DNA of 64,000 nucleotides from Paenibacillus silvestris (GTDB lineage Bacteria; Bacillota; Bacilli; Paenibacillales; NBRC-103111), in contig NZ_WTUZ01000010.1 of NCBI RefSeq assembly GCF_009882985.1, positions 558,352-622,351 on the forward strand, written 5' to 3'. Below are positions 1-9,960 of the stretch, piece after piece. The notes under the pieces were generated by a model. The model was not told the DNA's origin, ran no database searches, and worked only from the letters and a program-made list of their open reading frames with translations. Numbering within the stretch: position 1 is the stretch's first letter; each line of letters begins with the position of its first letter. The position numbers and the translations under genes are program-made.

Positions 1-140
1 GTCGCCGATACGGAATATACAATATCAGGAGAGCATTTGCGCAGCGCGGCGCACACGGTACCTTTACCGACACCAGATGGGCCGGATAAAACAATCAGAA
101 TACCTCTCTCACGCTCAAGAGTGTTCGTATTACTCGTCAT
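1..140 (-). CDS. gmk: Guanylate kinase, N-terminal fragment (cut by window edge)
   Basis: Only the first 46 codons lie in the window; the gene continues past base 1. The reverse-strand translation starts [20 protein letters not shown] and carries the P-loop GPSGVGKGT typical of guanylate kinase, which converts GMP to GDP with ATP in the cytoplasm. The ATG at 138-140 lies inside the end of remA, so the two genes overlap by 11 bases and are presumably translationally coupled. The order yicC-remA-gmk is the usual Bacillales arrangement, where rpoZ and coaBC normally follow. The identity is firm from P-loop and context even though most of the protein is absent. Confidence 0.9.
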   Translation of the reverse strand, partial: MTSNTNTLERERGILIVLSGPSGVGKGTVCAALRKCSPDIVYSVSA

Positions 141-390
141 GATCATCGTCCTTGTTGGAAAGTCTATGCGCTACCGTCTCTGGCTGTACTGCCGACAAAA
201 TCACATGATCGCTGTCCGTGATAATAACGGCACGGGTTCTTCTACCATATGTAGCGTCAATCAGCATGTGACGATCACGCGCCTCTTGAATGATCCTCTT
301 GATCGGAGCCGATTCCGGACTCACAATCGAGATAATGCGGTTCGCCGATACGATGTTGCCGAACCCGATATTAATTAATTTGATAGCCAT
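130..390 (-). CDS. remA: RemA, extracellular matrix regulator (DUF370)
   Basis: This 86-residue protein matches the RemA/DUF370 family over its full length, with the characteristic start [12 protein letters not shown] and the segment [19 protein letters not shown]. In B. subtilis, RemA is a DNA-binding protein that activates biofilm matrix operons and osmoprotection genes. A ribosome binding site (GGAGGA) precedes the ATG at 388-390. It sits between yicC and gmk, and its stop overlaps the gmk start. The C-terminal tail is acidic (KDDDHDE). The function is inferred from the family; the family assignment itself is secure. Confidence 0.95.
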   Translation of the reverse strand: MAIKLINIGFGNIVSANRIISIVSPESAPIKRIIQEARDRHMLIDATYGRRTRAVIITDSDHVILSAVQPETVAHRLSNKDDDHDE

Positions 391-424
391 TTAGGGCTTC
401 CTCCTCGCGAAGCTTCATGCCGCT

Positions 425-1309
425 TCACTCGATATTCTGTATTTGCTCGCGCATCTTTTCAAGCTCTGCCTTCATCGCAATGACTCTAGCCGTAGGCTCC
501 GAGTGATTCGACTTAGATCCGATCGTGTTCACTTCCCGGTTCATTTCTTGAATCAAGAAGTCTAGCTTTCGTCCGACAGGCTCTTTCTCTGAAAGCAATT
601 GATCACATTGCCCAAAATGACTCTTCAGACGAGTCAATTCCTCATCTACGTTAGATCGGTCTGCGAAAATCGCAATTTCTGTCGCCAGCCTCTGTTCATC
701 CACAGGCGTCTGATCCTGCAGAAGAGCCTGAATTCTATTCGTAAGCTTAGCCGCATAATCTTGCACGACTCCAGGCGCTAAAGCTTCCAGTTCCGCATGG
801 ATCCGTTTCAGCTCAACCAGACGCTCACGAATGTCCTGTTCCAGAAATGCTCCTTCTCGCATCCGCATATCGGATAATTTGGCAACGGCCTCCTGCAAGC
901 AGGCGCACAATTCCTGTTCGATCTCTTCATCTGGCTCCTTACGAAGCTCTTTCATCTGAATGAGATCAGGTAGTCTTAATAAATCTTTGAGACCGACCTG
1001 TTCGGCGTATCCATAACGCCCCTTCAACTCCTCTGCAGCCTGCAAATACGCATCTGCCAAAGCGAAGTCAACCGTGACGCTCTTGGTGGAAGCCGCTTCA
1101 CGTTCCGCTGTAACGAAGACGTCAACGCGCCCTCTCCTCACAGCTTGCAGCACCGTTTTCTTCAAAGCGTCTTCAAAGACCGCCCATTCCTTCGGCATTC
1201 GAATCGACACTTCACTATACCTATGATTGACCGATTTCACATCGATAAACACATTGTATCCCGCAAAAGAACGATTCGCTTGTCCGAATCCGGTCATACT
1301 GCAAATCAT
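425..1309 (-). CDS. yicC: YicC/YloC family endoribonuclease-like protein
   Basis: The product has about 294 residues and opens with MICSMTGFGQ, the family signature (M-x-x-SMTG[FY]G). The C-terminal part holds the conserved stretch LDFLIQEMNREVNTIGSKS. E. coli YicC has been described as an RNase acting on small RNAs; B. subtilis YloC is the orthologue beside remA and gmk, exactly as here. The open frame extends to an ATG at 1324 with a poorly spaced Shine-Dalgarno, so I chose the ATG at 1307-1309, which matches family N-termini. Neither start has a strong ribosome binding site, so the exact start is uncertain by five codons. Confidence 0.9.
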   Translation of the reverse strand: MICSMTGFGQANRSFAGYNVFIDVKSVNHRYSEVSIRMPKEWAVFEDALKKTVLQAVRRGRVDVFVTAEREAASTKSVTVDFALADAYLQAAEELKGRYGYAEQVGLKDLLRLPDLIQMKELRKEPDEEIEQELCACLQEAVAKLSDMRMREGAFLEQDIRERLVELKRIHAELEALAPGVVQDYAAKLTNRIQALLQDQTPVDEQRLATEIAIFADRSNVDEELTRLKSHFGQCDQLLSEKEPVGRKLDFLIQEMNREVNTIGSKSNHSEPTARVIAMKAELEKMREQIQNIE

Positions 1310-1338
1310 CCTAATCACATCCATTACCCTATTTTAAT

Positions 1339-3213
1339 TCATTTTGAAAGTGGGTACAAGTGGAAATCATGACGATTCGACTTTTCCCACACATACTTTG
1401 TCAGGTCAACACACATCTCGTACGCTAGAAATGGGGTCATCAGATAGATGCCATTGAAGTAAGGCATAGCTGCATCCAGCAGCTCTTTGGCAATCTCCAC
1501 GCCCATCGCACGGCCCTCTGGACCCTTCAGTCCACTCATGCGCGCTCTAACTTCATCCGACAATCGGATGCCTGGCACTTCATTATGCAAATACTCCGCG
1601 TTCCCTCCGCTCGCGAGCGGTGCAATCCCGATGAAGACCGGAATGTTCAGATGCTTGGTCGCTTCATAGATTTGTTCAATCAGCTTAGCGTCGTACACGG
1701 GCTGCGTCATAATGTAATCGGCGCCAGCTTCAATCTTGCGTTCCAAACGCTGAACGGCCTTGTCCAAATGCTTGACATTCGGATTAAAAGCAGCCCCCAC
1801 CACGAAGTTCGCCTTCTGCTTCAGCGGTTTGCCGGAGAACGCAATCCCTTCGTTCAGCTGTTTAATCATCCGGATAATCTCGAAGGATGTTAGGTCGTAA
1901 ACGGAGCTGGACCCAGGGAGATCGCCGAATTTGGCGGGATCGCCGGTCACGGCCAGCACATGGTCGATGCCCAGCGCGTGAAGCCCCATGAGATGGGACT
2001 GCGTCCCAATCATGTTGCGGTCGCGGCACGCGATATGAATCAGCGGACGCGCGCCAAGCTTATCCTGCACGAGGTGGCCGAGTGCCAGGTTGCTCATCCG
2101 CGTCACCGCGAGTGAATTGTCGGCCATCGTAATGGCGTCGACGTTCGCATCCTGCAGGGCCTTCGAGCCCTGCATAAATTTGTCGATGTCGAGATCCCGC
2201 GGGGGATCCAGCTCGACAATGACGGTTTTTCGCTGCTTCACGATCTCCAGCAGCGAAGGTTTGCCAGCCGGCGGCGCAGGCTTCGCCGGCGCTGGTTCTA
2301 GCACGCGCACAGCGCGCGCAGGACCTGCCGTGCCCGGCGCTGCCGGCACGTAGTCCTGCAGCGCCTTCGCGACTGCGGCGATATGCTCCGGCGTGGTGCC
2401 GCAGCACCCGCCGATGATGCGCGCGCCGAGGTCCGCGAAGCGCAGCGCGCTTTCGGCGAAGTACTGGGGCGTCGCCGCATACGTGTACTGCCCGTCGACA
2501 TAGTCGGGCAGTCCCGCGTTCGGGAACGCGGAGAACGGCACGCCGGCCAGCGGGGTCAGTTTCTCCATCGAGCGGAGAATCCCGTTCGGGCCGACGCGGC
2601 AATTGAAGCCGATGACGTCAGCACCTTCGTCACGCAGACGCAGAAACGCCTCCTGCAGCGGAACTCCGTCCTGCGTGCTCCCAGTTCCTTCATTCGCGAA
2701 CTGGCAAATCACGGGCAGATCGCTCATGCTGCGGATGATGCGCAGCGCGAGCTGAAGCTCTTCCAAGTCATAAAAGGTTTCGAGCATGAGCCCGTCAACC
2801 GATGAATCCAGCAGAATGGAGATCTGCTCATGCAGCGATTCTTCGACATCGGCGGTGCGAACATTTTTGCGTTTGCCCGCACGGATCGAACCTATCGCCC
2901 CAACAACATAAGCTTCATTTCCGACAACCCTCCGAGCAAGCTCTACCCCTGCACGGTTGATCGCTTCAACATCTCCTTCTAACCCATACTTAGATAATTT
3001 TTCACGGTTAGCCGAAAACGTATTCGTTTCAATAAGTCGAGCACCTGCCTCAAAATAGCGGCGGTGCACTTCAGCGACCGTTTCCGGTCTGAGTAGATTC
3101 AGCTCTTCATAAGAAATGCCTACCGGAAATCCCATCTGATATAAATAAGTCCCCATCGCGCCGTCACCAGTCAAAATGTCCTGCTGCAGTGTCGATCGAA
3201 GATCCAGTTTCAT
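1339..3213 (-). CDS. Bifunctional homocysteine S-methyltransferase / 5,10-methylenetetrahydrofolate reductase (YitJ-like)
   Basis: The product of about 624 residues fuses two domains. The first ~290 residues are a homocysteine S-methyltransferase with the zinc-binding cysteines in GFNCRVGP and GGCCGTTPEH. A Pro/Ala-rich linker follows, then an FAD-type methylenetetrahydrofolate reductase domain (motifs ELDPPR, TGDP, ITQPVYD, GIAPLASGGNAEYLHNEVPG). Together these supply methyl groups for methionine. The ATG at 3211-3213 has GGGGAG upstream; another ATG lies three bases before it. Bases 2060-2640 are clearly richer in GC than the flanks, mainly over the linker and nearby residues. B. subtilis yitJ has an S-box leader; the 97 bases upstream here are too short for one. 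Confidence 0.93.
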   Translation of the reverse strand: MKLDLRSTLQQDILTGDGAMGTYLYQMGFPVGISYEELNLLRPETVAEVHRRYFEAGARLIETNTFSANREKLSKYGLEGDVEAINRAGVELARRVVGNEAYVVGAIGSIRAGKRKNVRTADVEESLHEQISILLDSSVDGLMLETFYDLEELQLALRIIRSMSDLPVICQFANEGTGSTQDGVPLQEAFLRLRDEGADVIGFNCRVGPNGILRSMEKLTPLAGVPFSAFPNAGLPDYVDGQYTYAATPQYFAESALRFADLGARIIGGCCGTTPEHIAAVAKALQDYVPAAPGTAGPARAVRVLEPAPAKPAPPAGKPSLLEIVKQRKTVIVELDPPRDLDIDKFMQGSKALQDANVDAITMADNSLAVTRMSNLALGHLVQDKLGARPLIHIACRDRNMIGTQSHLMGLHALGIDHVLAVTGDPAKFGDLPGSSSVYDLTSFEIIRMIKQLNEGIAFSGKPLKQKANFVVGAAFNPNVKHLDKAVQRLERKIEAGADYIMTQPVYDAKLIEQIYEATKHLNIPVFIGIAPLASGGNAEYLHNEVPGIRLSDEVRARMSGLKGPEGRAMGVEIAKELLDAAMPYFNGIYLMTPFLAYEMCVDLTKYVWEKSNRHDFHLYPLSK

Positions 3214-3309
3214 CATAATCTCCCCGCTTACTAAAAAAATGTAGTTATACTGTATCACAAATGATGGGAGATATTAAGACAAACCTTAATCAATAATTCT
3301 AATACCGTG

Positions 3310-4143
3310 CTAGTCCAGCGTCCCCTGGTACACTTCTTCAGCAGGTCCCGTCATATAAACGTGATTATCCTCTTCGTTCCATTCGATGAACAGATCGCCG
3401 CCTTTCAGCGAAACCGTAGCCTGACGGTCAGTAAGCCCATTAAGAACGGAAGAAACCAGCGTTGCACAAGCACCGGTTCCGCAAGCAAGCGTAGGACCTG
3501 CCCCCCGTTCCCAGACACGCATATCCGTGAACGCGCGATTCTTCACCGTAGCGAATTCCACATTAATTTTACGCGGGAACATCGGGTGTACTTCCAGCTT
3601 CGGCCCCCATACGGCAAGGTCGAAATTAACCGCATCATCCACATAAATGACACAGTGCGGATTCCCCATCGAAACAGCTGTAAACCGGAATTCTCTGCCG
3701 TCCACTTCAATCGGATGATTGATGACTTTGGCCTCATCTACCGTCGTAGGAACCTCGAGTCCTTGCAAAATCGGCTGCCCCATGTCCACTCGGACCGTCG
3801 CAACTTTCCCCTCTTGCACATTCAGTTGGACCTTTTGAACGCCCGCTCCCAAAGTTTCAACAGTAATCTCTGTTGAATTAGTGAGCTTGTGATCGTAAAC
3901 ATATTTAGACACGCAACGAATCGCATTGCCGCATTGCTCAGCTTCAGATCCGTCGGAGTTAATAATGCGCATTTTGAAATCTGCCTTCTCAGAAGGAAGA
4001 ATATATACTAAGCCGTCAGCGCCAATCCCAAAGAAGCGATTGCACAACCGGATCGCAAGCTGATCCACATCGGCAGGAAGTTCTTTTTCACCAGCTATGA
4101 CAATAAAATCGTTGCCTAAACCATGCAATTTCGTGAATTTCAT
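3310..4143 (-). CDS. dapF: Diaminopimelate epimerase
   Basis: The 277-residue protein begins MKFTKLHGLGNDF, the standard DapF start. It carries both catalytic cysteine regions, SEAEQCGNAIRC in the N-terminal half and LACGTGACA in the C-terminal half. The enzyme interconverts LL- and meso-diaminopimelate for lysine and peptidoglycan synthesis. The open frame runs four codons further to a GTG, but that codon abuts the GGAG site, so I chose the ATG at 4141-4143. The methionine-cycle fusion gene lies 97 bases downstream on the same strand. Confidence 0.97.
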   Translation of the reverse strand: MKFTKLHGLGNDFIVIAGEKELPADVDQLAIRLCNRFFGIGADGLVYILPSEKADFKMRIINSDGSEAEQCGNAIRCVSKYVYDHKLTNSTEITVETLGAGVQKVQLNVQEGKVATVRVDMGQPILQGLEVPTTVDEAKVINHPIEVDGREFRFTAVSMGNPHCVIYVDDAVNFDLAVWGPKLEVHPMFPRKINVEFATVKNRAFTDMRVWERGAGPTLACGTGACATLVSSVLNGLTDRQATVSLKGGDLFIEWNEEDNHVYMTGPAEEVYQGTLD

Positions 4144-4240
4144 TGTAATCAGCACTCCAAATGTGTGTTTTAGCCAATATCATAGCGCAAAAATGATTGA
4201 ATGCATAGCCCTTTCTCCTGTTTTTAGTTCCGTTAAATAG

Positions 4241-4285
4241 GAAAAAGGCCATCCCAGAGGTCTTAAAGACCCTAGAGACAGCCTC
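4241..4285 (-). terminator. Rho-independent terminator of the Ca-ATPase gene
   Basis: On the minus strand a long imperfect hairpin has arms at 4268-4284 and 4246-4262, joined by a loop of about 5 bases. It is followed by a run of T after GGCC. It lies just downstream of the P-type ATPase stop and upstream of dapF, so it separates the two transcripts. The arms include several G-U pairs and a two-base mismatch. Confidence 0.75.
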
Positions 4286-4295
4286 ACATCTAAAC

Positions 4296-7088
4296 TTATC
4301 TGAAACTTGCCTTGGATGACGTATAAGAAGCGGGACGAGAACCTTTGGTACGCTTCGGTGAAAGTACGCTGCCCAGCCCCATGAGAAAGGTCGGAATACC
4401 AGCGGCGATCAGCACAAGAATCCAATCCTTCCAGCCGAGAGGAACCGTTTTGAAAATCGGTTGAAGCGTATCCACATACATAACTGCGAGCATCAAGATA
4501 AGCGAGGATAATACCGCAAGAACAAGGTACCGATTTTGCAATGGATTGCGGTGAAAAATGGAGCGAGAACTGCGGCAATCGAACACATGGATCAGCTGAG
4601 CCATTACCAGCGTAGCGAATGCGACGCTTTGCGCTTTCAATAAGGTTGCGGCATCAGAAGGATCCACCCGCAGCACGAGCCAGAAGGCCGCCAAGGTACA
4701 AACGCCGATGAGAATTCCGCGGGAGATGATTTTCCAGCCGAGCCGTCTGGCGAAGATGTTCTCCTTGGACGAGCGTGGCTTATGCTGCATCAAATCCTTC
4801 TCGGCTTGGTCAACACCAAGTGCCATCGCCGGGAGCCCGTCCGTCACTAGATTCACCCAGAGAATTTGGATCGGTACCAGAGGTAAAGGCAAACCTGCCA
4901 TCATCGCGATAAACATCGTCATGATTTCGCCGACATTGGATGCCAGCAAATATCGGATGAATTTGCGGATGTTTTCGTAAATCCCCCGTCCTTCTTCAAT
5001 CGCTGCGACAATCGTGGAGAAATTATCATCGCTGAGAATCAAGGAAGAAGCTTCCTTCGAAACGTCCGTCCCCGTAATCCCCATCGCGATTCCGATATCC
5101 GCTGCTTTAATCGCCGGAGCATCATTGACCCCGTCACCTGTCATAGCGACAACATGTCCTTTCCGCTGCAAGGCTTTGACGATACGCAGCTTATGCTCAG
5201 GGGATACCCTTGCATATACGTAAGTATCATTAACCCTGGCTTCCAGGTCCTCGTCCGACATGGAGGCAAGCTGCTGCCCGCTCAAGCTAACGCTACTGCC
5301 CTGAATCATGCCGAGCTGTTTGGCAATTGCCTCTGCCGTCGTCTGATGATCGCCGGTAATCATAACCGTTTTAATGCCTGCTTTGCGGCATTTGGAGATG
5401 GCTTCGCGCACTTCTTTACGAGGTGGATCAATCATGCCTGTGAGCCCGATGAAGATCAAGCCCGTTTCCACCGTTTCATAATCGTCGTAGCGATCCGTGC
5501 TTTTTAACTCCTTATAGGCGATGCCAAGCACCCGTAGGGCGGATCTTGCCATGCCTTCATTGGCCGCCATTACTTTTTGCTTAAGCGTAGACGTGAATGG
5601 AATGACTTTGCCATCCCATAGAATGTAGCTGCAGTGCTGGAGCAGAACGTCAGGAGCTCCCTTGGTGCAAGCCATGCGCCCATTTTCCGAAGTCACAAGA
5701 ACTGACATCCGTTTACGCTCAGAGTCAAAAGGGAATTCAGCGATCCGCTTATATTTATCACTAAGCGATTCTTGCGTGATACCGCTTTTCGCGCTCAAAA
5801 CAACTAGCGCTCCTTCGGTCGGATCCCCTTTGATATTCCAGACAGAGACGACGTTCTCTTTGGTATCCTTGCCTTTCTTCCGTTTCAATTCCTGTTTTTC
5901 CTCATATAAGGTTGCGTTATTACATAGCACGGACACATGGAGCAGCCTGCTTAAGGAAGGATTTTTGAGCAGATCTGCGCTTTGCCCGCCAATTTGAATG
6001 TCCCCTACCGGTGTATAGCCGTCACCCGTCACTTCCAGCACATCACCGCCAACCCATAAGTGTGTAACGGTCATTTTGTTCTGTGTGAGTGTTCCTGTTT
6101 TATCGGAGCAGATCACTGAAGCGCATCCTAATGTTTCAACAGAAGGCAGCTTTCTTACAATCGCTTTGCGTTTAATCATTCGCTGCACGCCAAGTGCCAA
6201 AGCAATAGTCACAATAGCAGGCAAGCCTTCCGGGATTGCGGCAACGGCCAAACTCACTCCTGCCAAGAACATGGCATAAGGTTGTTGTCCATGCATAATA
6301 CCGGCCACGACGACGAGAACAGTTAGCGCGATTGCTACAATAATCAGTATCTTACCAAGCTGTTCTAGGCGGTGCTGAAGCGGTGTTTCCATGGATTCCG
6401 TATTTTGAATCAAATCTGCGATTTTACCCATTTCCGTATTCATTCCAATTCGAACGACAATGGCTTTCGCCGTGCCTCTTGAAACCATCGTCCCCATAAA
6501 CCCTAGATTGCGCTGATCCCCAAGCGGTACTTCATCATGCGCAATAGCTGCTGTTTGCTTACTGACGGCCACCGACTCGCCTGTTAGTGCTGATTCCTCA
6601 ATATAAACGCCATTCGTTTCCAGGAAACGAACATCTGCTGGAACCCGGTCCCCGCTTTCAAGCAAAATAATATCGCCAGGCACCAAATCACGAGCTGGTA
6701 TTTGATGAATGGCGCCTTCTCTCCACACGTTCGCATTCGGTGCTGATAGTTCTTTAAGTGCGCGCAGCGAACGTTCGGCGCGGAATTCTTGGGTAAAGCC
6801 AAGGATACCGTTCATGACAATGATAACAACGATCGTGATCGCATCTAAATATTCGCCCAGCAAGCCAGAGATCAGAGTCGCCCCTAATAACACCAGCACC
6901 ATGAAATCTTTGAATTGATTCAATAGCAGCGTAATCGGAGAGACGCGATGCCCTTCAGTCAGCTCATTGCGACCTGCTTCTCCCTGCCGCTTCCAGGCTT
7001 CTTCCCAGGGCAACCCTTGCTGCGTGTCCACCTGCTGTAGCTGCAGGACTTCTTCCGATGTCAACTGGTACCACTTATTCTGACTCAT
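4296..7088 (-). CDS. Cation-translocating P-type ATPase, calcium type (YloB-like)
   Basis: The 930-residue membrane ATPase has every P-type landmark: the TGES actuator loop (ALTGESVAV), the phosphorylation motif [12 protein letters not shown], the KGAPD nucleotide-binding motif, and [10 protein letters not shown]. Hydrophobic segments flank these, including [10 protein letters not shown] in M4 and the NLVTDG segment in M6, both typical of P2A SERCA-like calcium pumps. It starts at the ATG at 7086-7088 behind GGGAGG. It is the counterpart of B. subtilis YloB, which is likewise near yloA/rqcH and yicC/yloC. Calcium as substrate is inferred from the M4/M6 motifs and the orthologue. Confidence 0.95.
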   Translation of the reverse strand: MSQNKWYQLTSEEVLQLQQVDTQQGLPWEEAWKRQGEAGRNELTEGHRVSPITLLLNQFKDFMVLVLLGATLISGLLGEYLDAITIVVIIVMNGILGFTQEFRAERSLRALKELSAPNANVWREGAIHQIPARDLVPGDIILLESGDRVPADVRFLETNGVYIEESALTGESVAVSKQTAAIAHDEVPLGDQRNLGFMGTMVSRGTAKAIVVRIGMNTEMGKIADLIQNTESMETPLQHRLEQLGKILIIVAIALTVLVVVAGIMHGQQPYAMFLAGVSLAVAAIPEGLPAIVTIALALGVQRMIKRKAIVRKLPSVETLGCASVICSDKTGTLTQNKMTVTHLWVGGDVLEVTGDGYTPVGDIQIGGQSADLLKNPSLSRLLHVSVLCNNATLYEEKQELKRKKGKDTKENVVSVWNIKGDPTEGALVVLSAKSGITQESLSDKYKRIAEFPFDSERKRMSVLVTSENGRMACTKGAPDVLLQHCSYILWDGKVIPFTSTLKQKVMAANEGMARSALRVLGIAYKELKSTDRYDDYETVETGLIFIGLTGMIDPPRKEVREAISKCRKAGIKTVMITGDHQTTAEAIAKQLGMIQGSSVSLSGQQLASMSDEDLEARVNDTYVYARVSPEHKLRIVKALQRKGHVVAMTGDGVNDAPAIKAADIGIAMGITGTDVSKEASSLILSDDNFSTIVAAIEEGRGIYENIRKFIRYLLASNVGEIMTMFIAMMAGLPLPLVPIQILWVNLVTDGLPAMALGVDQAEKDLMQHKPRSSKENIFARRLGWKIISRGILIGVCTLAAFWLVLRVDPSDAATLLKAQSVAFATLVMAQLIHVFDCRSSRSIFHRNPLQNRYLVLAVLSSLILMLAVMYVDTLQPIFKTVPLGWKDWILVLIAAGIPTFLMGLGSVLSPKRTKGSRPASYTSSKASFR

Positions 7089-7270
7089 TCGCCCTTCTCC
7101 CTCCCACTTCCCACTTGATCTTGCCTCTCACTCATACGTAAATGTATTCAGACAAGCCGGAAAATATCCCTGAAATCATCTTTCCCGGTGGCTAAGACTT
7201 AAGTTTTTGTGAAAAGTATGGCATCATAGAGATTAGCAAAGTTTTCACCTAGAATGGAGTTGTATGTATC

Positions 7271-9034
7271 ATGGCTTTAGACGGACTAGTCCTGCACGCG
7301 ATTGTTCATGAATTACAATCGTGTGTTGGAGGCCGCATTAATAAAATTCACCAGCCCAGCGAGAATGACGTTATCCTGCAAATCCGGGCACAAGGGCAAA
7401 ATCTCAAGCTTCTTCTTTCAGCGAACCCCACCTTCCCACGGGTCCAGCTCACCGAGCAAACATCGTTAAATCCGATGGATGCTCCGATGTTCTGCATGCT
7501 CCTTCGCAAGCACTGTGAGAACGGGGTTATTGAAGCCGTGGAACAAATGGGTATGGAACGTGTCGTCCGGTTTCAAATCCGCCACCGAGATGAATTAGGC
7601 GATATGAGCACCAAACAGATCCTTGTGGAGATTATGGGACGGCATAGCAATATCATTCTATTAGATCCGGCAACTGACACCATTGTGGACGGCATTCATC
7701 ACGTAACCCCTGCCATCTCCTCCTACCGAGTTGTGATGCCAGGAAGCAAGTATGTCACGCCGCCAGCGCAGGATAAGCAAAACCCACTTAACGTGGATAA
7801 GGCTACCTTCCTTGATACGATGGCTCCAATGTCTGGAGACGAGTCCTCGAATTCGGATAAACCCGAGCAAAGGCTAGTCGCTGCATTCAGCGGGTTGAGC
7901 CCATTAATTGCCAAAGAGATTGTATATCGCAGTCACAAAAATGGTGACAACGAACAAATGTTCGATATCAGCGATTTATGGCACTCTTTTGACGGTATTA
8001 TGACAGCAGTGCGAGAGCACCGCTACGAACCTGTCATTACCGAGCAGACAAGTACCGGCAAATTGTTCTTCGCCATGACACCGCTCACGCACATTGAAGG
8101 CACGTCCAAGACGTTCCGGTCGCCTAGTGCATGCTTGGAGTTGTTCTATGGAGACAAAGCCGAAAGAGATACCGTCAAACAGCGCGTAGCGGATTTGCTC
8201 CGTTTTTTACAGAATGAACGCAATAAAAATGTTAAAAAAGTAGAAAAACTGCAAGAGACTGTTGACGATTCCAAAGATGCCGACAAATTTCGGATACTTG
8301 GTGAGCTGTTGACAGCTTCCCTGCATGCCGTGAACAAAGGGGATCGCGAGCTTGAGACAATCAATTACTATGATGAAGATCAGGCTCTGATCACAATTCC
8401 ATTGGATCCCTTGTTGAACCCGTCTGAAAATGCGCAGCGCTATTTTAAAAAATACACAAAAATGAAAAACAGTACCGCAATTGTCGAAGAACAAATCGAA
8501 CAAACGCATCAGGAAATTACGTATTTGAACTCCTTACTGCAGCAGCTAGGCGTAGCTTCTATGACGGATATCGAAGAAATCCGCGATGAACTCATGGAAC
8601 AAGGTTATATACGCGACCGTAACAAGAAGCAGCGCAAAAAGAAGAAAAAAGATAAACCTGCTTTGGCGTGCTATATGTCGAGTGAGCAAATTCCGATATA
8701 TGTGGGCAAAAACAATACGCAAAACGAGTTCTTAACAAATCGGCTTGCTTCTTCATCGGATACCTGGCTGCATACGAAGGACATTCCTGGCTCTCATGTC
8801 GTCATCCGGAGCGACAGCTATTCCGAGACAACGCTGCGAGAGGCTGCCCAATTAGCCGCTTATTTCAGCCAAGCCAAGCATTCCAGTCAAGTTCCTGTTG
8901 ACTATACAACGATCAAACATGTCCATAAACCGAATGGTTCCAAACCTGGATTCGTGATCTATGTGAATCAGAAAACGCTGTTCGTGACACCAGATGAACA
9001 GGACATCAAGCAAATGAAACTCTCTATTAAATAG
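7271..9034 (+). CDS. rqcH: RqcH/Rqc2 homologue, NFACT ribosome quality-control protein
   Basis: This 587-residue protein has an NFACT-N domain (residues ~1-200), a charged helical coiled-coil middle (~270-430, with a Lys-rich patch near 455) and a C-terminal NFACT-R/DUF814 domain (IPIYVGKNNTQNEFLTNR, LHTKDIPGSHVVIRS). In B. subtilis, RqcH binds stalled 50S subunits and recruits tRNA-Ala to add C-terminal alanine tails. The B. subtilis D97-R98 pair needed for tailing appears here as E96-R97. The ATG has GGAG about 11 bases upstream. It is divergent from the ATPase gene, as in other Bacillales. Older annotations call it a fibronectin-binding protein. Confidence 0.95.
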   Translation: MALDGLVLHAIVHELQSCVGGRINKIHQPSENDVILQIRAQGQNLKLLLSANPTFPRVQLTEQTSLNPMDAPMFCMLLRKHCENGVIEAVEQMGMERVVRFQIRHRDELGDMSTKQILVEIMGRHSNIILLDPATDTIVDGIHHVTPAISSYRVVMPGSKYVTPPAQDKQNPLNVDKATFLDTMAPMSGDESSNSDKPEQRLVAAFSGLSPLIAKEIVYRSHKNGDNEQMFDISDLWHSFDGIMTAVREHRYEPVITEQTSTGKLFFAMTPLTHIEGTSKTFRSPSACLELFYGDKAERDTVKQRVADLLRFLQNERNKNVKKVEKLQETVDDSKDADKFRILGELLTASLHAVNKGDRELETINYYDEDQALITIPLDPLLNPSENAQRYFKKYTKMKNSTAIVEEQIEQTHQEITYLNSLLQQLGVASMTDIEEIRDELMEQGYIRDRNKKQRKKKKKDKPALACYMSSEQIPIYVGKNNTQNEFLTNRLASSSDTWLHTKDIPGSHVVIRSDSYSETTLREAAQLAAYFSQAKHSSQVPVDYTTIKHVHKPNGSKPGFVIYVNQKTLFVTPDEQDIKQMKLSIK

Positions 9035-9075
9035 AAAAAGAACCTAGCGCAGCCTTCCTGCACTAGGTTCTTTTT
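9035..9075. terminator. Bidirectional terminator between rqcH and gtaB
   Basis: The stem AAAAAGAACCTAGCG pairs with the distal CTAGGTTCTTTTT, giving poly-A upstream and poly-T downstream of a stable hairpin. It lies directly after the rqcH stop and four bases before the gtaB stop on the opposite strand, so it can serve both convergent genes. Confidence 0.9.
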
Positions 9076-9078
9076 GTT

Positions 9079-9960
9079 TTACTCCGCTTCTAGCTTTCTA
9101 GCCAGATTGAGGAGATATGCTTTCATTTGATTCTGCAAATCTGGCCGCTGGAGGGCAAGTTCGATAGTCGCTTCAATATATCCGAATTTGTCACCAACGT
9201 CGTAACGGTTCGCCTGCATCAAATAAGCGGACATTTGCTGCACTCTATTCAGGACACGGAGAGCATCCGTCAATTGAATTTCTCCTCCGCGGCCTGGCTC
9301 CTGGCGTTCCAAGATGCCGAATATTTCCGGCATGATGAGGTAACGGCCGATTACCGCTAAATTCGAAGGCGCTTGGTCACGGTCAGGCTTCTCGACCAAA
9401 TCTTCAATCATACGATAGCTGCCATAGTTCGTAGCAGGGGATACGATCCCATATTTACTTACATCTTCCCAAGGCACTTCTTGTACAGCGATAACGGATG
9501 TTTCTGTCTGTTCATATATCTCTATCATTTGTTTGAGTCCAGGTGTAGAAGATTGCAGGATGTCATCGCCTAAAAGTACGGCAAACGGCTCATCCCCAAT
9601 AAATTTACGCGCGCAATAGATGGCATGACCGAGACCTAAGGGCTGCTTTTGCCTAATATAATGGACATTTGCTAGATTAGAGACAGACTGTACAATGTCC
9701 AACAATTGTGTACTGCCCTTTTCTTCGAGCATCATTTCGAGTTCAACAGATTTATCAAAATGATCTTCAATCGCACGTTTGTTGCGGCCAGTTACAATGA
9801 TGATATCCTCAATCCCAGACTCAATGGCTTCTTCCACGATGTATTGAATGGCAGGCTTGTCCACAATGGGCAGCATTTCTTTCGGCTGCGCTTTCGTGGC
9901 TGGCAGGAATCGTGTCCCTAAACCAGCCGCAGGAATGATGGCTTTGCGAATCTTTTGCAT
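9079..9960 (-). CDS. gtaB: UTP-glucose-1-phosphate uridylyltransferase
   Basis: The 293-residue enzyme starts MQKIRKAIIPAAGLGTRFLP and continues with the family motifs KEMLPIVDKPAIQYIVEEA, VLLGDDI and VEKP. It makes UDP-glucose from UTP and glucose-1-phosphate for cell-envelope glycans, teichoic acid glucosylation and exopolysaccharide. The ATG at 9958-9960 overlaps the stop of the upstream PHP gene by one base (TAATG), so the two form a coupled operon. It ends at a shared convergent terminator with rqcH. Confidence 0.96.
   Translation of the reverse strand: MQKIRKAIIPAAGLGTRFLPATKAQPKEMLPIVDKPAIQYIVEEAIESGIEDIIIVTGRNKRAIEDHFDKSVELEMMLEEKGSTQLLDIVQSVSNLANVHYIRQKQPLGLGHAIYCARKFIGDEPFAVLLGDDILQSSTPGLKQMIEIYEQTETSVIAVQEVPWEDVSKYGIVSPATNYGSYRMIEDLVEKPDRDQAPSNLAVIGRYLIMPEIFGILERQEPGRGGEIQLTDALRVLNRVQQMSAYLMQANRYDVGDKFGYIEATIELALQRPDLQNQMKAYLLNLARKLEAE

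Noticed and set aside
2060..2602. Arg-rich 180-codon minus-strand frame
   Set aside because: It lies in the GC-rich patch of the metH/metF fusion, where long false frames are expected; the amino-acid composition is unnatural.
3214..3309. S-box (SAM) leader upstream of the metH/metF fusion
   Set aside because: B. subtilis yitJ has one, but the 96 bases here are too few and lack the S-box core.
3307..3876. 189-codon plus-strand frame
   Set aside because: It is antisense to dapF, which has both catalytic cysteine motifs and the right length.
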